This document shows, piece after piece, positions 10,447-22,826 of a DNA stretch of 64,000 nucleotides. The stretch comes from Ganoderma boninense. Its lineage: Eukaryota > Basidiomycota > Agaricomycetes > Polyporales > Polyporaceae. Where the stretch lies: contig CM035311.1 in assembly GCA_002900995.3 (NCBI GenBank), positions 496,001 through 560,000 on the forward strand, in the 5' to 3' direction. Numbering within the stretch: the first letter of the stretch is position 1; every line of letters starts with the position of its first letter. The notes under the pieces were generated by a model. That model searched no databases. It had not been told where the DNA came from and worked only from the letters and a program-made list of their open reading frames with translations. The translations under genes and the position numbers were made by a program.

Positions 10447-13400
10447 ATGGATGGTACCAGGTGCGCATATAGTCACGGGCCTTCACGCCCTTCTCATCCC
10501 ATGCGCATATATGCGCCTCCAGGCTACACCAGTCGTGGTACGACGCCCTCGACAACGCCCAAGCGCACTTCCGCCAACTTCTCACATCACACTCCTCCTC
10601 TGAATGGAAACGCGTCCCAGTGACCAGCGAGGTCGGCTCACCCACCAAGGGCAAGGCGCGCGCGTCGAACATGCCCGAACTCACTGATGTCATCGTCCAC
10701 CGGCGGGCGAGCAAGTCAGGCGAAACCATCTACCGCGCCGTCCTGGAAGTCCCCGTCGGCGATGACCCTATCTCGCTGGCGGCGTGGAAGTCGGTGTTGA
10801 TAACACCAGAGTTACGGAAGGAGTGGGATCCTGCCGTTGAAGGTGCGCAGCTGCTAGAGATGTTCGACCAGGCTACTCGTATATCGAAGGTCAACTTTTC
10901 GCTGGGGTGGCCTGCAAAGTGAGTGTCACAATCTGTGCTGTTTGCATCCTTGTCATTGCCGCCTTCTGTTACGTCACCCGCGTCCTGTAGAGGACTACTA
11001 CCCACCGCATCCTCGCTCTTGAATGGAAGGATTAGAGGGTGTTTTGAATGCTTCCATTGCATGTCCAGATCATATTCTTCGTTCCACTTCATTCCGTTGA
11101 GCCTCGAAATACCAGCGGCTCACGATTGACCTTCAGCCCTCGGGACGCGGTCACAATTTCCAGAACGTTCAATGATGCCACCACTTTAATCGACATATCT
11201 ACCTCTTTACCTCGTTCTGCGGATGAACCAGTGTACCTACGCCCCTCACCGCCATACGTTCGGTCCGATGTTGCACGTAAGTACATCTGTTTCGTCTACT
11301 ATGCTTCACACTCTGAGAATAAACAGTATTTGGTTGGTGCGTTCAGCGCATACAGCCACAATCTACGGATCCTTCTCAGCGTTCCAGCATCTCAAGACTT
11401 CGTATATCTTGTTTCTGGCAACATAACTTTCGATTGGTCTGGAGCTTCTCATCTGGTTCAAGCTTAGCTCAGCAGCTCGCGGCCATGACGGTTGGCTTGT
11501 ACAAGACAGTCCAGCAGCGCGGGAAGCGTGTACCCCTCATGACAGGCTATGGCAACGGTGTCTCTATCGAGCGAATACGTTTTGCTGTGGACAGGGAAGC
11601 TCTTACGGTGGATTATACGATCGTTCCTGGGGATGAGGATCATCTACAGCCGGCGGAACAGAGTCTGGAGGAGCTTCACCAAATACGTGAGGCTCGTAGG
11701 CTGACTCGTTCCATCGAGTTCTCCCTCCCCTCTGCACACGGATGGGATGTTCAGTTGTCGACCAAAGGCTCCTCAGAACAGGTCTCTCAGCTCCCCTGGA
11801 CTGCGCATGCGACTCGCGCAGCTCCTTCCTCCCCCTCCGAGGAGTCGTCATCGACATCTGGAGATATCCCGAAGTTCACGTTTGCTGTAAAGCATGCGGA
11901 GCTGCCCAACGATCATGCGGTGCTGAAAGTTCGCGTGGTGATCGAGCTTTCGGGCCCATCCAGTGCACTGCGACTGAACGGCATTCCCCAACCCATAGAG
12001 GACTTGGAACCGCGCGACCCCACGTCTTACTTCATTTCGCAACAGATGTTCCAGGACGCGTCCAGCATGGCCGAGCAGAGCTTCCATACCCAGTCGTCTG
12101 TCGCTACTATGGCGACAAGCACGTCGAAAGCATCGACGATCGCAGAGCGACCACAGCTCGCGCGGACGCTGACGGAGCGCACAGCAGGGGCCGAGAAGAC
12201 GATCCTGTCGCGTGTGAAGCGGAATTACATCTACTTCTCCTCCCTTTTGCAGGAACCGGAGGCGAAGTGGAAGCGGAGTATGTTTGTGTTTGCCTCAGAG
12301 TTTACGAGCACATTTCTGACCTCTTTTGTAGATGTGGAGGCTCGTGGGGTTTCCGTGTCGCAATTGGACTCTATCGATCCCACGTTGGTCGTATATCGAG
12401 CTGAAGCAACCTTCGTCGGAATCAGCCTTTGGGACCTTTACGCCGCTATCACAACACCTGGGGCGAGGACGTACTGGGACAAGCAGTATGATGATGCCAT
12501 ACTGCTTGAGGACGTAAGCGAGCTGACGGAGTTGTGGCAATTCAAGACCAAGCCTGCGTGGCCCGTTAAGTAAGTTCTCCCACCATTCTTTTGAACATTC
12601 GCTAAGTGGATCACAGTGGACGTGACACGATTGTTCTAAAGACAGTTTACAAGTCGCCCACTACGATCCATGCTTTCGCCTTCTCAGCCGACGATCCAAA
12701 CTTGTTCCCCCAAATCCCCCCTGTCGATCCCAGCGTCATTCGTTCTCAAATCGATCTTCAGGGGTGGGCGATTGAGGCGCTGTCGCCTAATACCACTCTT
12801 GTTACCCTGCTCGAACAGTCGGATCCGAAGGGCTGGTCGAATAAAGCGTCAATACCTCAACAGATGATCACCGCGGTCGCTGGAGTTGGGGAGTTCGCCA
12901 TCAAGTGTGGAGGACCACCTATCGCCACTCGTCTAGAAAGCGCAAGGGCCAACCAGTTACGATACGATCACGAACGGGGCAGCTTCCGCATTGAGTACGA
13001 GGGATCCTCAAAGCGTCGGACCGCGAACGAGAACGCTCCCGACCGTGGCGGCCCTTCCTCCTCCCTCCCTACCATCGAATGTGAGATTCGGTGTGATCTC
13101 GACACCTGGGCGTCGTCGCTGGACATCGTGGTCGATCCACCACCACAGTCCATCGCTGCTCTGCGTCGACATCGGTTCTCCTCCGGAGGCGGCGGCCTGT
13201 GGCTCACTATCACCCATGACGCGGTATTGCCGGAACAGGAGCGCCTCCAGGCCATTGTTCGTCGAGGTCCGATGAGCGCGGCGAAGGACAAGGGCCTCGT
13301 GATGGTGAATGGCGCCAAGGTCGAGGTGGACGTCGAAGAGATGCCGGAGCGCGATCTGAAGAACCTCACGAAGCAGAAGCGCGTTAAGCCGACTCGTGTC

Positions 13401-16400
13401 CCGCTAGACCAACCGCCTGTCCTTGGCGTCATCCGGAAGCGGAGGGCGGAGTGGGATGCTGACAAGGAGGGCCAGGGCGAGAACGAGAACGGCAAGTCGT
13501 CTTCCAACCCTTCCTCGTCGACCACATCCTTCTCTACCACCCCACCCTCATTTGCGACCTCCTTCTCGAAGTTCTTCACCTATGCTGTCGAACAGGCCAC
13601 GACCACGACGCAGCAGGCGGTCGCGGCCATTTCCCCAGCAATGGCAGGAGGTGAAGACGCGACCCCTTCGTCTTCGAAGCTTCCTATGCAGTACGCGCTC
13701 GACGCCCTTGCCTTCGTCCAGGATCTCCATGTGTCGCCAAGCGGGGATGGTTGGACGCTCGTTAGCGAGAAGGATTTCCCGGTGCAGCGAAAGGTGTTCC
13801 CGGAAGTCTCACCCGTCATCCCGGTTCATAAAGGCGAGAAGGTCATCGAAGGCGTCGCCGCGGAAGAGATTGCGTCTGTTCTCACAAGCTATGAGTGTCG
13901 GAAGCAGTGGGATGCGCGCTTTGACTCCGTTAGTGTCCTCGAGGCCTACGGCGCAGACGCACACACCGCGTTCGTCGTAATGAAGGGCGGCTTCCCGTTC
14001 CGTGATCGCGGGTTCTACATGGCCTCCTTGATTGCACGGGGGACTGCACCAACGTCAGCGTTACGAAGAAGCGCCGCCGACGTCGAGCAGCTCTCAGGCG
14101 AACACCACAATCGGTCCGCAATATATTGCGTCGCGGCATCGTTCGCCCCGGAGTCCGTCAGCCAGTTCGCGTCAAGCAAGTACAACTCTTACTCGCTGCC
14201 GGTTGGCCGCGCCTTCCTCGACGCGTGGATATTGGAGACGCTGGACCCATACTCTTCCGAGAACTACGCAATACCATCAACGCGATGCACTCGGGCCGTC
14301 GCGGTCGATTACGCAGGCTCAATACCGGCTGCCGTCAACTCGATGATCAACGGGATGCTGCCGAAGTCTATTTTGGCCGTCGAGAGCTATCTCAAGAGCT
14401 TGGCGCCCTCTCCTCTGTTGCGACTGCCTGCGGCTGGGTTCATGCTCGCGCCCTCCCCGGAGGACAAGCTCCGATCCCAACTGTCATGGACAATCCGCCG
14501 GCGAGACGCAAGCCGCACATTCCTCTCGGTTGCTTTCAACCCTGCAACTCGGGTGTATTCCAGCCTCATGATACTCAATAGTTCCACTAGTCTATCTCCC
14601 TCGCCGTCGAAGGATGATCGCACTTCAAGACCGAGCCGCCTCGTAGTGAGCCCCGCTCCACCTCCGAGCCAGAACCCTGCTTCATCCCAGCCCGAAGAGC
14701 CCAACGAGAATTTGGAGCCAAGTGCTTCTGAGAGTCGTATTCGGGCCGCACGCTCTCAGTCTCCACGCGCGCGTGATGTACGGCGCTCGTCATCCATATT
14801 CACCCCTCGGGGAGAAGTGCGGCTCCCGGTGGATCTTCTCGTCTCCGAACTCATTGTAGACTCAAAACTCTATCCCAGCGGCTACGACGTACAGCTGCGG
14901 TCAAGGATCGAGAAGAGCTCGAAGAACCAGCTTGCGCTTCCTGCGCCGTGTTCAGGGGACGCTGCGAAGGGTGACGTCGACGCAGAGGCTGATGGCGAAC
15001 ACGTCCTCCCGGTAGCTTGTGCTGCGTACACGCTTCCCCCGTCCCCGCTGCATTCGGCAGGGCTGAATGTGGACAGGCCGCCGCGGCACCTGCTTCGCTT
15101 CACCCTCCCGACGGCGCAGTACCAGATGACGACGATCGTCGACCCGCTCACGGGCGAGACGAGGAGTGCTCCTGCCAAGCCGCAATGGCTGCTCGATTTG
15201 GAAGAAGGGCGTGCGATCATCGACGTACGCGTGCGGCCAGGGCCGGCCGCGAGCGCCGGGGCGTCCTCCACTGCCACGAAGAACTCGACTTCGAACTCGA
15301 ACTCGAAGAAGGGGGCCGTGGCGGTGAGCGTGAACGGCGGGCCCGTGGGCGTGATGAGCGAGAAGGAGTCGCTGACGGCGTTGGGGCGGGACGAGCTGCT
15401 GGACGGACGCGCGGCGAAGGCGGACGTCCTCGCGCGGTACGTGTGTCATGTCCGGACAATCTCCGCCGCGCCGCGCTGGGGCCGGGTGGACGCTGACAGG
15501 GGCTCGTGTGCTCGCAGGTCCGTCTCCGCGGGGGAACAACTTCCAGCCGCGCTGCAGACTCCGCTCGCGGTGGCCCAGCACCTTCTCGAAGCGCCGGCGA
15601 ACGCGGCCGAGGGCCCCGCGTGTGGCGCGGCGGAGGAGCTGGAGAAGGAGGGCGGGGGCGCGGCGGGCGAGGCGAAGGACGACTCGGGGGGCGAGAAGGT
15701 GCGTTTTCTGCCATTCAACCTTTCTTTCATTTGTTTCGGGTGCGGGAGGATCATGTGTTGGGTTTGTTGTTGTGCGTGCGTGCGGGGGTGGATGAGCGTG
15801 GGGAGAGAACGTCGGCTGCGCCCAATGAGGGTTCGCAGTTGACGGTTTGGCGTGGCGCGTCGGAGCGTTGCGTTGGGATGTGGGACTGCCAGTTTTGCTC
15901 GCGCATGAGGTTTTGGCTCCTACCTCGCGAGGTCGCCCTTGTCCCCGAAAAGGTGAACGGGGGCTGCCCGTTCGTTCGATCGCAGTTGGCGGTCGGCGGA
16001 ACGGTCGAAGGCAGTTGGTGGTCTGCGGCGGAGCTTTTAGGAGCTTGTCCGCATTTCCCCCAACTGGGTTGGATGGTGTGAAGGCCGAGGCCGTCGTTAT
16101 ATGACATTGAGAAGACAGCTGGCGGGGGCGCACCTGGGTTCGGCCAGCATCTATTGCGCCTTGCAAAACGAAGCTCGTTGGCCCCAACTGTGCGCAGGAA
16201 TTTTCGCACTCCAAGGCCCAGATACTTAGACGTGCAGCACATACGCCCTGTAAACTGTCCTGGGTGTCGACAATATGTGCTCTTATACGTGTCAGGCCAT
16301 AACGCGGCCAGAACGTAGTTGAGTGAACACCTTCAAGAGCTAGCCATCGAGCTCGGTGGAGCTCAACGGCGCCTGATGCCCATATGCGGGGGTCGGTTCC

Positions 16401-17553
16401 TGGGCGAAGCTGTAGAGAGCGGGCTATCGTTTTCCAAGGCACTGTAATGGCGGGGAGCTGTTGAAATTCTGCAGCGGGAATTTTAGCAGTCCCTTGAACA
16501 TTTGACATTCATCGTATGCCAGCAGCGGCGCGACCCCTCCTGGTTTCTCGGTACAAGTTCGAACCCGTTCTTGCACCAATTTAGAGGGCGCGCTGGTTCC
16601 AGGGAGTCCTCGTCCTCGTCGACCAGGGGTGCATACCTTCCGGCCCGGTGCGCAGCTCCGAGAGTCGGTTGGTCGGTAATTGGTCCCATTTTATTATGCG
16701 AGCAGTGGGCGATAGTCGGCTCAGAACGAGTCGAATGTATACTCGTATTTACGGGATCGTCTTCTTGCTCGCTGGTCCCGTGGACACCGTCGCGCACTGT
16801 TACGAACTCTGGACGCCACAGGTTCATTGCGATGGGACACGAAGCATATGAGCGCCTCGCACACAAAACAGCGTGTCAGCAGCTCATAATGTATACGGAA
16901 ATGGCACATTTTGCCGCATGCATTATGAGACGTTGACCTGGGCCACCCTTATCGCAGCTGGCGGGCGAGAGGCGCCATAAATCCTGTCTGCGTTCTCCGT
17001 CTGGCAGATTCTGGACTTTTGCTGACAGCAGACGTTTCGTTTATCACAGCTTGCGACGCCGGCAGCGTCTCCAGCGGAGGGACACCCGCCCGAGAGCGCG
17101 GCGACGGGCTTCATGCGGTTCCTGAACCTCAACGGATACACTCAGAGCTCGCTGCTGAGGTTCAGCCCGTCGAGACGTTCCAGCACGGCTGTCGGTGCGA
17201 CCGCGGGCACGGAAGGCGAGGCGCGATCCGCCAACGGGTGTCAGAAGGATGCGGCGGGCGAAGGCCAAGGAGGCGAGACGGTCCTCGCTCGATCGCAGGC
17301 AAGGACGGGACCCGGCGCGGGGCTATACCCGCTGTCGACGGTGGTCATTGTGGCGCTGATAGCGTTTTTGGTGGGGTCGCTGCTTCGGTCACTGCTCTCG
17401 CCCGCAGATTTCATCTACGTGGTGACGGACGAGAAGGAGATCGGGAACGTGAGCGGGGGCTGGCGGGAGATCAAGAGGCTGTTGGAGGTCAAGTACGTCG
17501 CTGGGGGATGGGACTTCCAGATCGCCGTCGTCCGGCGGCATTGGGAGCGGTGA
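10447..17553 (+). CDS. Large membrane-anchored protein with START-like lipid-binding modules
   Basis: Exons I could join: a 14-nt first exon 10447-10460, then 10523-10918, 11137-11276, about 11331-12569 (probably split by a 54-bp intron near 12280), 12619 to about 15436, about 15515-15698 and 17050-17553, giving roughly 1,750 residues. The first exon plus the next reads MDGTRLHQSWYDALDNAQ, which fixes the start. At least two and probably three START/SRPBCC-like regions are seen: PELTDVIVHRRASKSGETIYRA onward, VSQLDSIDPTLVVYRAEATF to KTVYKSP, and LTSYECRKQWDARFDSVSVLEA to MKGGFPFRDRGFYMASL. START folds bind sterols or lipids. Near the C-terminus a hydrophobic helix (PLSTVVIVALIAFLVGSLL) looks like a membrane anchor, followed by about 50 residues. 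A role in membrane lipid transfer or sensing is inference. It is divergent from pyridoxal kinase 1. The last intron is abnormally long. Confidence 0.72.
15699..17049. other. Abnormally long last intron of the START-protein gene
   Basis: The donor GTGCGT follows the codons for GGEK, and coding resumes at LATPAASPAEGH after an ATCACAG acceptor at 17049; both borders are at codon boundaries. At 1,351 bp it is about twenty times the usual intron here. It contains short repeats such as CAGTTGGCGGTC and CAGTTGACGGTT but no recognisable reading frame, and I could not find clear terminal inverted repeats. An old inserted element is the likeliest explanation. Confidence 0.55.
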
Positions 17554-18193
17554 TGTCGACGTCGACGACGGCCGGTGTTGGTCGGGGAGGTGGGAGTGCT
17601 GTGGTCGTTGTTTTCGGGATTAGGATAGTTACCTGATAGTGTAGTAGTGGATATATGCGCATAATGACCAAGGGCTGGGCGGCGGCATGGGGAGGAGCCG
17701 GGAGATGCCGGTGTGTTTGTCCGTGCGTCGAGGACGTGTGACCCGCCCGATTCCCATCGGGCCTCGTCGCGTGTGGGCTGCTCGCCGTGGCTGCCTCTGT
17801 CCTCCGCCTCCTGCTTCTCCCTCCCTCCTCGCTTCTCACAGATACCATCCCCCCTCCCCGCCGCCCCCGCCGCCCTCGACGCCCTCGACATCGCCCTCCA
17901 TCCACCCCCGTCGTACCCACCCGCCCGCACAGCCCACAGCCCGCCGAGTCCACCCAGCACCGCTCTATCGAGCCACCCGCGCCTCCCTCTCCCGCCCTTT
18001 CCTTTATCCGCTCTGCCGTATATCCCTGCTGCGCAACGTATGTCGCATCTCTCCCCCCTCACCTCTCTCGCTCACCCCGACGGCCACCCCAGTCCAGATA
18101 GCGCCCCACACCCCCCGCCATGGCCACCGATGGCACGACCGTCGCCGGCGACACCCCCACACCCTCATCCCCACGACTGTCGACCAGCCCGCG
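17554..18193. other. Pyrimidine-rich upstream region of the LisH gene
   Basis: The 640 bp between the START-protein stop and the LisH-gene start contains long C/T-rich runs (17800-18110), a common feature of basidiomycete core promoters and 5' leaders. Open frames here (for example 17713-18414) are by-products of base composition. No gene was identified. Confidence 0.5.
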
Positions 18194-21006
18194 ATGCAGT
18201 GGGACGGAGACAGAATGTCCGTCGCTCCCTCCCCGTCCCCGCGATCCCGCTGACATGCTCTGCGCCCGTGCGCGATAGGTTCAACATCTACATCCACGAC
18301 TACTGCGTCAAGCGCGGCTTCCGCAAAACTGCCCACGAGCTCCAGCTCGAGGCCTCCATCCCTCCAACGGCCACCCCGCCGATCAACGCCAAGCAGGGTC
18401 TTCTGTTCGAGTGAGTGCCCTTGTTGTCGGTCTCTAGCTTGCTCGAGTCGCTGAGGTGGCCTTTAGGTGGTGGAGCGTATTCTGGGTGCTGTTTACGGCG
18501 AAGAGCAACGGTCAGGGCCCGGAGGATGCGATATTGTACACCCAGGTGCGTCCCTTGCATTGACTCGATACCGCTCAGCTCTGCTTCCCCCGAGGTTGAG
18601 TCCTCGCTCATCGCTCGATCGTGCCGTAGCATCAGACACAGCTGCAAGGCACTGTGCAGAAGCCACCGCAAGTGCGGCCGGGACCTCAAGGCCAGCCACC
18701 ACCAGCACGATATCCTACGAACGGCGTGCGACCTCCAAACGCGGCTGGACCTCAGCCAAACGGCGTCGCCTTGGCTCCAGGTCAACCCGCCGGCCCTCTT
18801 CCGAATGGCGCACCGAGCGGAGTCCCCTTCCCGGGCAACGGACCCCAGCCGAACGGCGTTCCTGGATCATCAGCAGGACCTCCAGGACCTCCCGCTCCGC
18901 AAGGACCCAACATGTCCCAGGTGCCCCCGAATCAACGACCAGTCCCTCCACAGCGTGGCATGAACGGTGGTCCCCCGTTCCAATCGCCAACGATGGCACA
19001 TTCGTCTCCAAATGCTCAAGGCGGGCCACAATCACACAACCCGATGGCTGGCGTAGGACAAAATCCGCCTCTAACGCAGATGAGGGCCATCCCACCAAAC
19101 GGACCACCTGGCGCCCAGCAGACACCTCAACAGCAATATCAGACACTGGTCGGTCGATCTCCAAGCAATCCGGAATCTCCGGCAGTACAACAGAGTCCAT
19201 CGCTGGCACATCGGCAGGTGCCTGGGATGGCGGGAATTGCGATGACCCCGGAGATGCTGACGTCGGAACTCAATCGCATTCCCCCTCCAAGCCTCGCGAA
19301 GCTCAAGCAAGATCTGGGAATGCCGGACAAGGACTTGACTATCATGACGCCAGAGGAGAAGGTGCGTGTTCATCTTCACGAATATGTCCTCTGTCCTCCA
19401 CTATCCTCTGTCCTCTATTTTCTGTCCTCTATTCTCTGTCCTCTATCTTCTGTCCGGCGTTTTAGCCCTGACGTCAGCGAACGCACAGACGCAACTCGTG
19501 CATCTCTTCCGTCGAGGGACGGGCATGAAGCCGCCGAACGTTCCCGGCCCCAGCAGCATGCCACCCGGCCAGCCTGGACCGAACCCGATGCAGCCCCCGT
19601 CTGGACTGCGGAACATTGCCCACCCAGGCCAGCCGCCACAGCAACCGCCAGGGCCTAGCCAGCAGCAACGCGGCGCGAAGAGGAACAGTACATCTCCGGG
19701 ACAAGAGGTGTGTATTGTTTATCGTGTATTGAAGGCCCCTGGACCAAGGTTCCGAGCCGAGCGCGAGGGAGGGTTGGGTGTGACCCCCGACGGAACGGCA
19801 GGGAGTGGTAGCTTGTGTGCGCCCTCCCACATCTGGTCCCATGTGATGTTTGGCCCAACGTTCCTCGCGTTGTGCCAAACATCACTCAGACTTAGCAAGA
19901 TATAATCACCACCGCCAAACGTCGCTATACGAGGACGCGCGACATGCCGCGAGCGTAGACAAAATTAGTTCAGGGGCCTTTTACATACGGACTTTTATTC
20001 TGTGCAGTGACTGACGTCGTCCACAGGCCGAACAGTTGCCGGGCTCTCGAAACGAGTCCTCGCCTCCGGCCAACAAGCGCGTCCGCCGATCGCCAGCAGG
20101 TGAACATGCTCAACCACCAATGACGCCAATGTATCCACCGCCACAAGCGGGCCAACCCGGACAACCGATGCACCCGACGATGCCTCCGAACGGGATGATG
20201 GTGCGGCCAGGGCCAGGGCAGATGCAAGGGATGCCGTTCAACCCGCCCCCGATGGTGCCGATGAACAACCCGATGCTGGGCCATGGCTTGACGACACCGC
20301 AAATGAGTCCGATGCAGCACCCGATGAATCCGCCTGCGATGCAACCAGGAATGGTAAATCCGCAGCAGATACATCAGGTCCGTCTTGTCTTCCATGCATG
20401 CTACCATTGTATGTTGACTACGGTGTGCTGTAGTACCGACAGGCCATGCAGAACATCCACAAACCGCCGAACATGCAGAGCATGCCGCAGCATATGATGC
20501 CAGTCGGGGCGCCATCCCCTGCTTCAGACGGACAAGGCGGCCCGCGCATGGTACAAGGGAAGCCGATGGGCATGATGCCCCCTCCCTCGCCTGCAATGGC
20601 AGCGAAGCCGCCTGGTGGTCCGCCGAAGCCAGATGACGGCGGCCTTCCCAATGGCCGCGTGGACGCATCGCCGCAGCATGCCGCCGTAGGCATTGGCGGA
20701 CCGGGCCCAGGCGGGGTACCGTCAGCGACGAACACGCCCGCACCGCGTACCCCGAATGCGTCTGGAACTGGCATGACGGCCCCATCGCCGTCCGCGCTCC
20801 TCGCGACGACACCGACCATGTCGAACCACCCCGTACCGCCTCCACCACCCGGTCCGAATCCGCCTGAACTCGACGCGAATCTGTTCGGAATGAACTTCCA
20901 GGATTTCGCAGACCTAGACCCGTCGGTACTCATGAACGACGCGAGCGTGGACTTCGAGCGGGATTTCTCCGCGTGGTTCAACCCCGACAGCACGAACGGG
21001 CCGTAG
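18194..21006 (+). CDS. LisH-domain regulator of the Flo8/Som1/SSDP type
   Basis: Exons 18194-18216, 18279-18410, 18467-18545, 18630-19361, 19489-19707, 20027-20377 and 20434-21006 join in frame to about 700 residues. The protein starts MQWDGDRM and runs straight into a LisH helix pair (FNIYIHDYCVKRGFRKTAHEL, residues about 9-40). WWSVFWVLFTAK and ILYTQ follow, the arrangement seen in SSDP/Flo8 regulators, where LisH mediates dimerisation. The rest is Pro/Gln/Gly/Met-rich and disordered, with a basic stretch NKRVRRS that could be a nuclear localisation signal. An acidic-aromatic C-terminus (NFQDFADLDPSVLMND) resembles an activation segment. In fungi such proteins act below cAMP/PKA signalling in adhesion and development; that role is carried over from the family. 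The start was chosen because only this ATG and splice give the in-frame LisH. Confidence 0.8.
19385..19455 (+). repeat. CCTCT-rich pyrimidine repeat in an intron
   Basis: Near-tandem copies of TCTGTCCTCTAT-like units, almost purely C/T on the plus strand, fill the fourth intron of the LisH gene (19362-19488). Such tracts can form triplex DNA or simply strengthen 3' splice-site recognition. Confidence 0.7.
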
Positions 21007-22826
21007 GGATCTCTGTGGCGGCGATGGCGTCGATCGGTTGCGTGGTGGCGGTGACGCTGACAGGTGGATGCGTGGTGTCTGTGCCCATGGAATTGGAATT
21101 TGGAATCATGGTACGGAATTCGGAGGACTGCTTCCTGGTCGTTGTTCGTTCGTTCACTGCTGTGGATCTTCCCCGCGTCCGTGCGCGCGTCACGCTGCTG
21201 TGGTCAGTTCGTTCAGCTTCGCGCGTGCGCGCGCACCCATACCTTACCTTTGCCCTCATCTTCCCCGGCGTTCGAGTCTGTCCCAGCTCTCGACGCCAAC
21301 CCTTGTTCCTCCGCTCCCTGCCCGGATCCTGGATGATCGTATTTATGACAAAAGGCACCGCTGTCGCCGCGCCCGCGCGATGCGTCCATCCAGCCGTCCC
21401 TGGCTTGTCCCTCCTCCCCAGCCTCGCTACGTTATTTGCTGTAGAGTGTCCCACACACCCATGCCCCTCCCCGTCTGTTCGTCGTCCTGTGCACATCCCC
21501 GTTCGCACTTAGTAGTCACCCCTATTTGCCCCCTCACGTAACATATCCATCGGGGAGTGTCGTGCCCCTGCGCACATCCATGTACGTGCGCGGTTGTTGC
21601 GGCAGCGTCCCCCACGGATGTCCCTCTGCTCCTCCCCTTCCCAACGTGGTTGTGCTCCTGACCTCTGTCTGCTCTCGCGCTGTTGTTACCCTACATGTTA
21701 TGTTTTTTGTCCGTGGCTGGTCGAGTTGTTTCATAGTCGCCGTGTACACCTTAGTTACTACTTCCCCTCGCTCTCTGCTCTCTCGACTATCATCTCTCTA
21801 TCTCTCTACCAACTTCTTTTCTTTATCTCTATCTTTGTCGGGCTGCGCGCCGTACGCCCGTTCGAATGTGTGTGTGCCCGTGAGTGCGATGCTGCCAGTC
21901 GCGACTCCGTGCATCAAGAAGTCGACGTTGGTCGTGTACTGCACTGGTGCGTGTCCCTCCTTGATCCTTCTGAATGCTGTTCAGATTTCAATAGGAGCAT
22001 ATGAACGGTTTTGACGGAATTCTTTGAGTTGGTTCTCTCCAAGCTTCGGCCTTGATTTGCGCTGCGAGGGAGACTATCACTGCGACAGACATCAATTGCC
22101 GATGGCCCATCGACCGCGGTGAATCGCCCCTCGCCATACTTCTCCTGCCGGCTTCTCAATCTCGCGATCGTCATCAGCACGAGTGGCCACGCCGCGCTCG
22201 ATTTTGAGCTGTGCTCCCAACGATGGGGCCAGTATGAAGACTCCGGTACCACTGATGGGACGAAAGGTGAATCCGAGGCAGAGCGGTGGTTCGTCGCGGT
22301 GTCCTTCGCCCCATCTCACGGCGTGAAATCCTCTCATTCCTTCGTGGATTCTGCGACGGGTGGATGCTGGGATTTTCCCCGGGACTTTCTCCTCGACGTG
22401 CGCGACCCACGATGGGCGCTTTATCGTTGCCCAATGCGGACAGGCTCTACGAAGCGACCATGGATGTTGAATTTCCTCTTCTCATTTCGACTTCTTCCTT
22501 GCGTCTGCCCTTCCGCTTGAACTGCAGCCACCCAGTAGAATCTCTAACATATACCTATTCTAGTTCTACTCCTGAAGACCACGTCAAGTTCAAGTTGAAC
22601 ACTGGCGGCGCAAACGATGCCTCTGACCATCACAATGTCGCCAAGCGCGTTTCTTGCCCATGTCCCTGGTCCCGAGGCAATCAATAAGAAACATACCATA
22701 TTTGAAAAATCGACTTCATTAGAAGGGATAAGCAGCGGCCGTCAGCTAGCCGCAATCTTCGTACGTATCGTCTGACACATTTCGGCTTGTCCCTGATTCC
22801 ACGCACCCCAATCACAGAAACGCTCC
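21007..22826. other. Intergenic region between LisH and FunK1-1 genes
   Basis: The left part (to about 21900) is T/C-rich and reads like a long 3' UTR and spacer, with a CTCT-rich tract at 21770-21840. The right part has open frames on both strands at 22092-22687 without recognisable domains. It might hold an upstream exon of FunK1-1, whose N-terminus is shorter than in the other copies, but I could not support one. Confidence 0.4.

Noticed and set aside
10137..10472. 111-codon plus-strand frame upstream of the START-protein gene
   Set aside because: It has a partial copy at 38.7 kb, but the copy is interrupted and reads differently. Conservation reflects the duplicated promoter, and the frame ends inside the true first intron.
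14952..16508. 518-codon minus-strand frame over the end of the START-protein gene
   Set aside because: It is Pro/Arg/Ser-rich by composition, antisense to a well-supported exon, and runs into the long intron.
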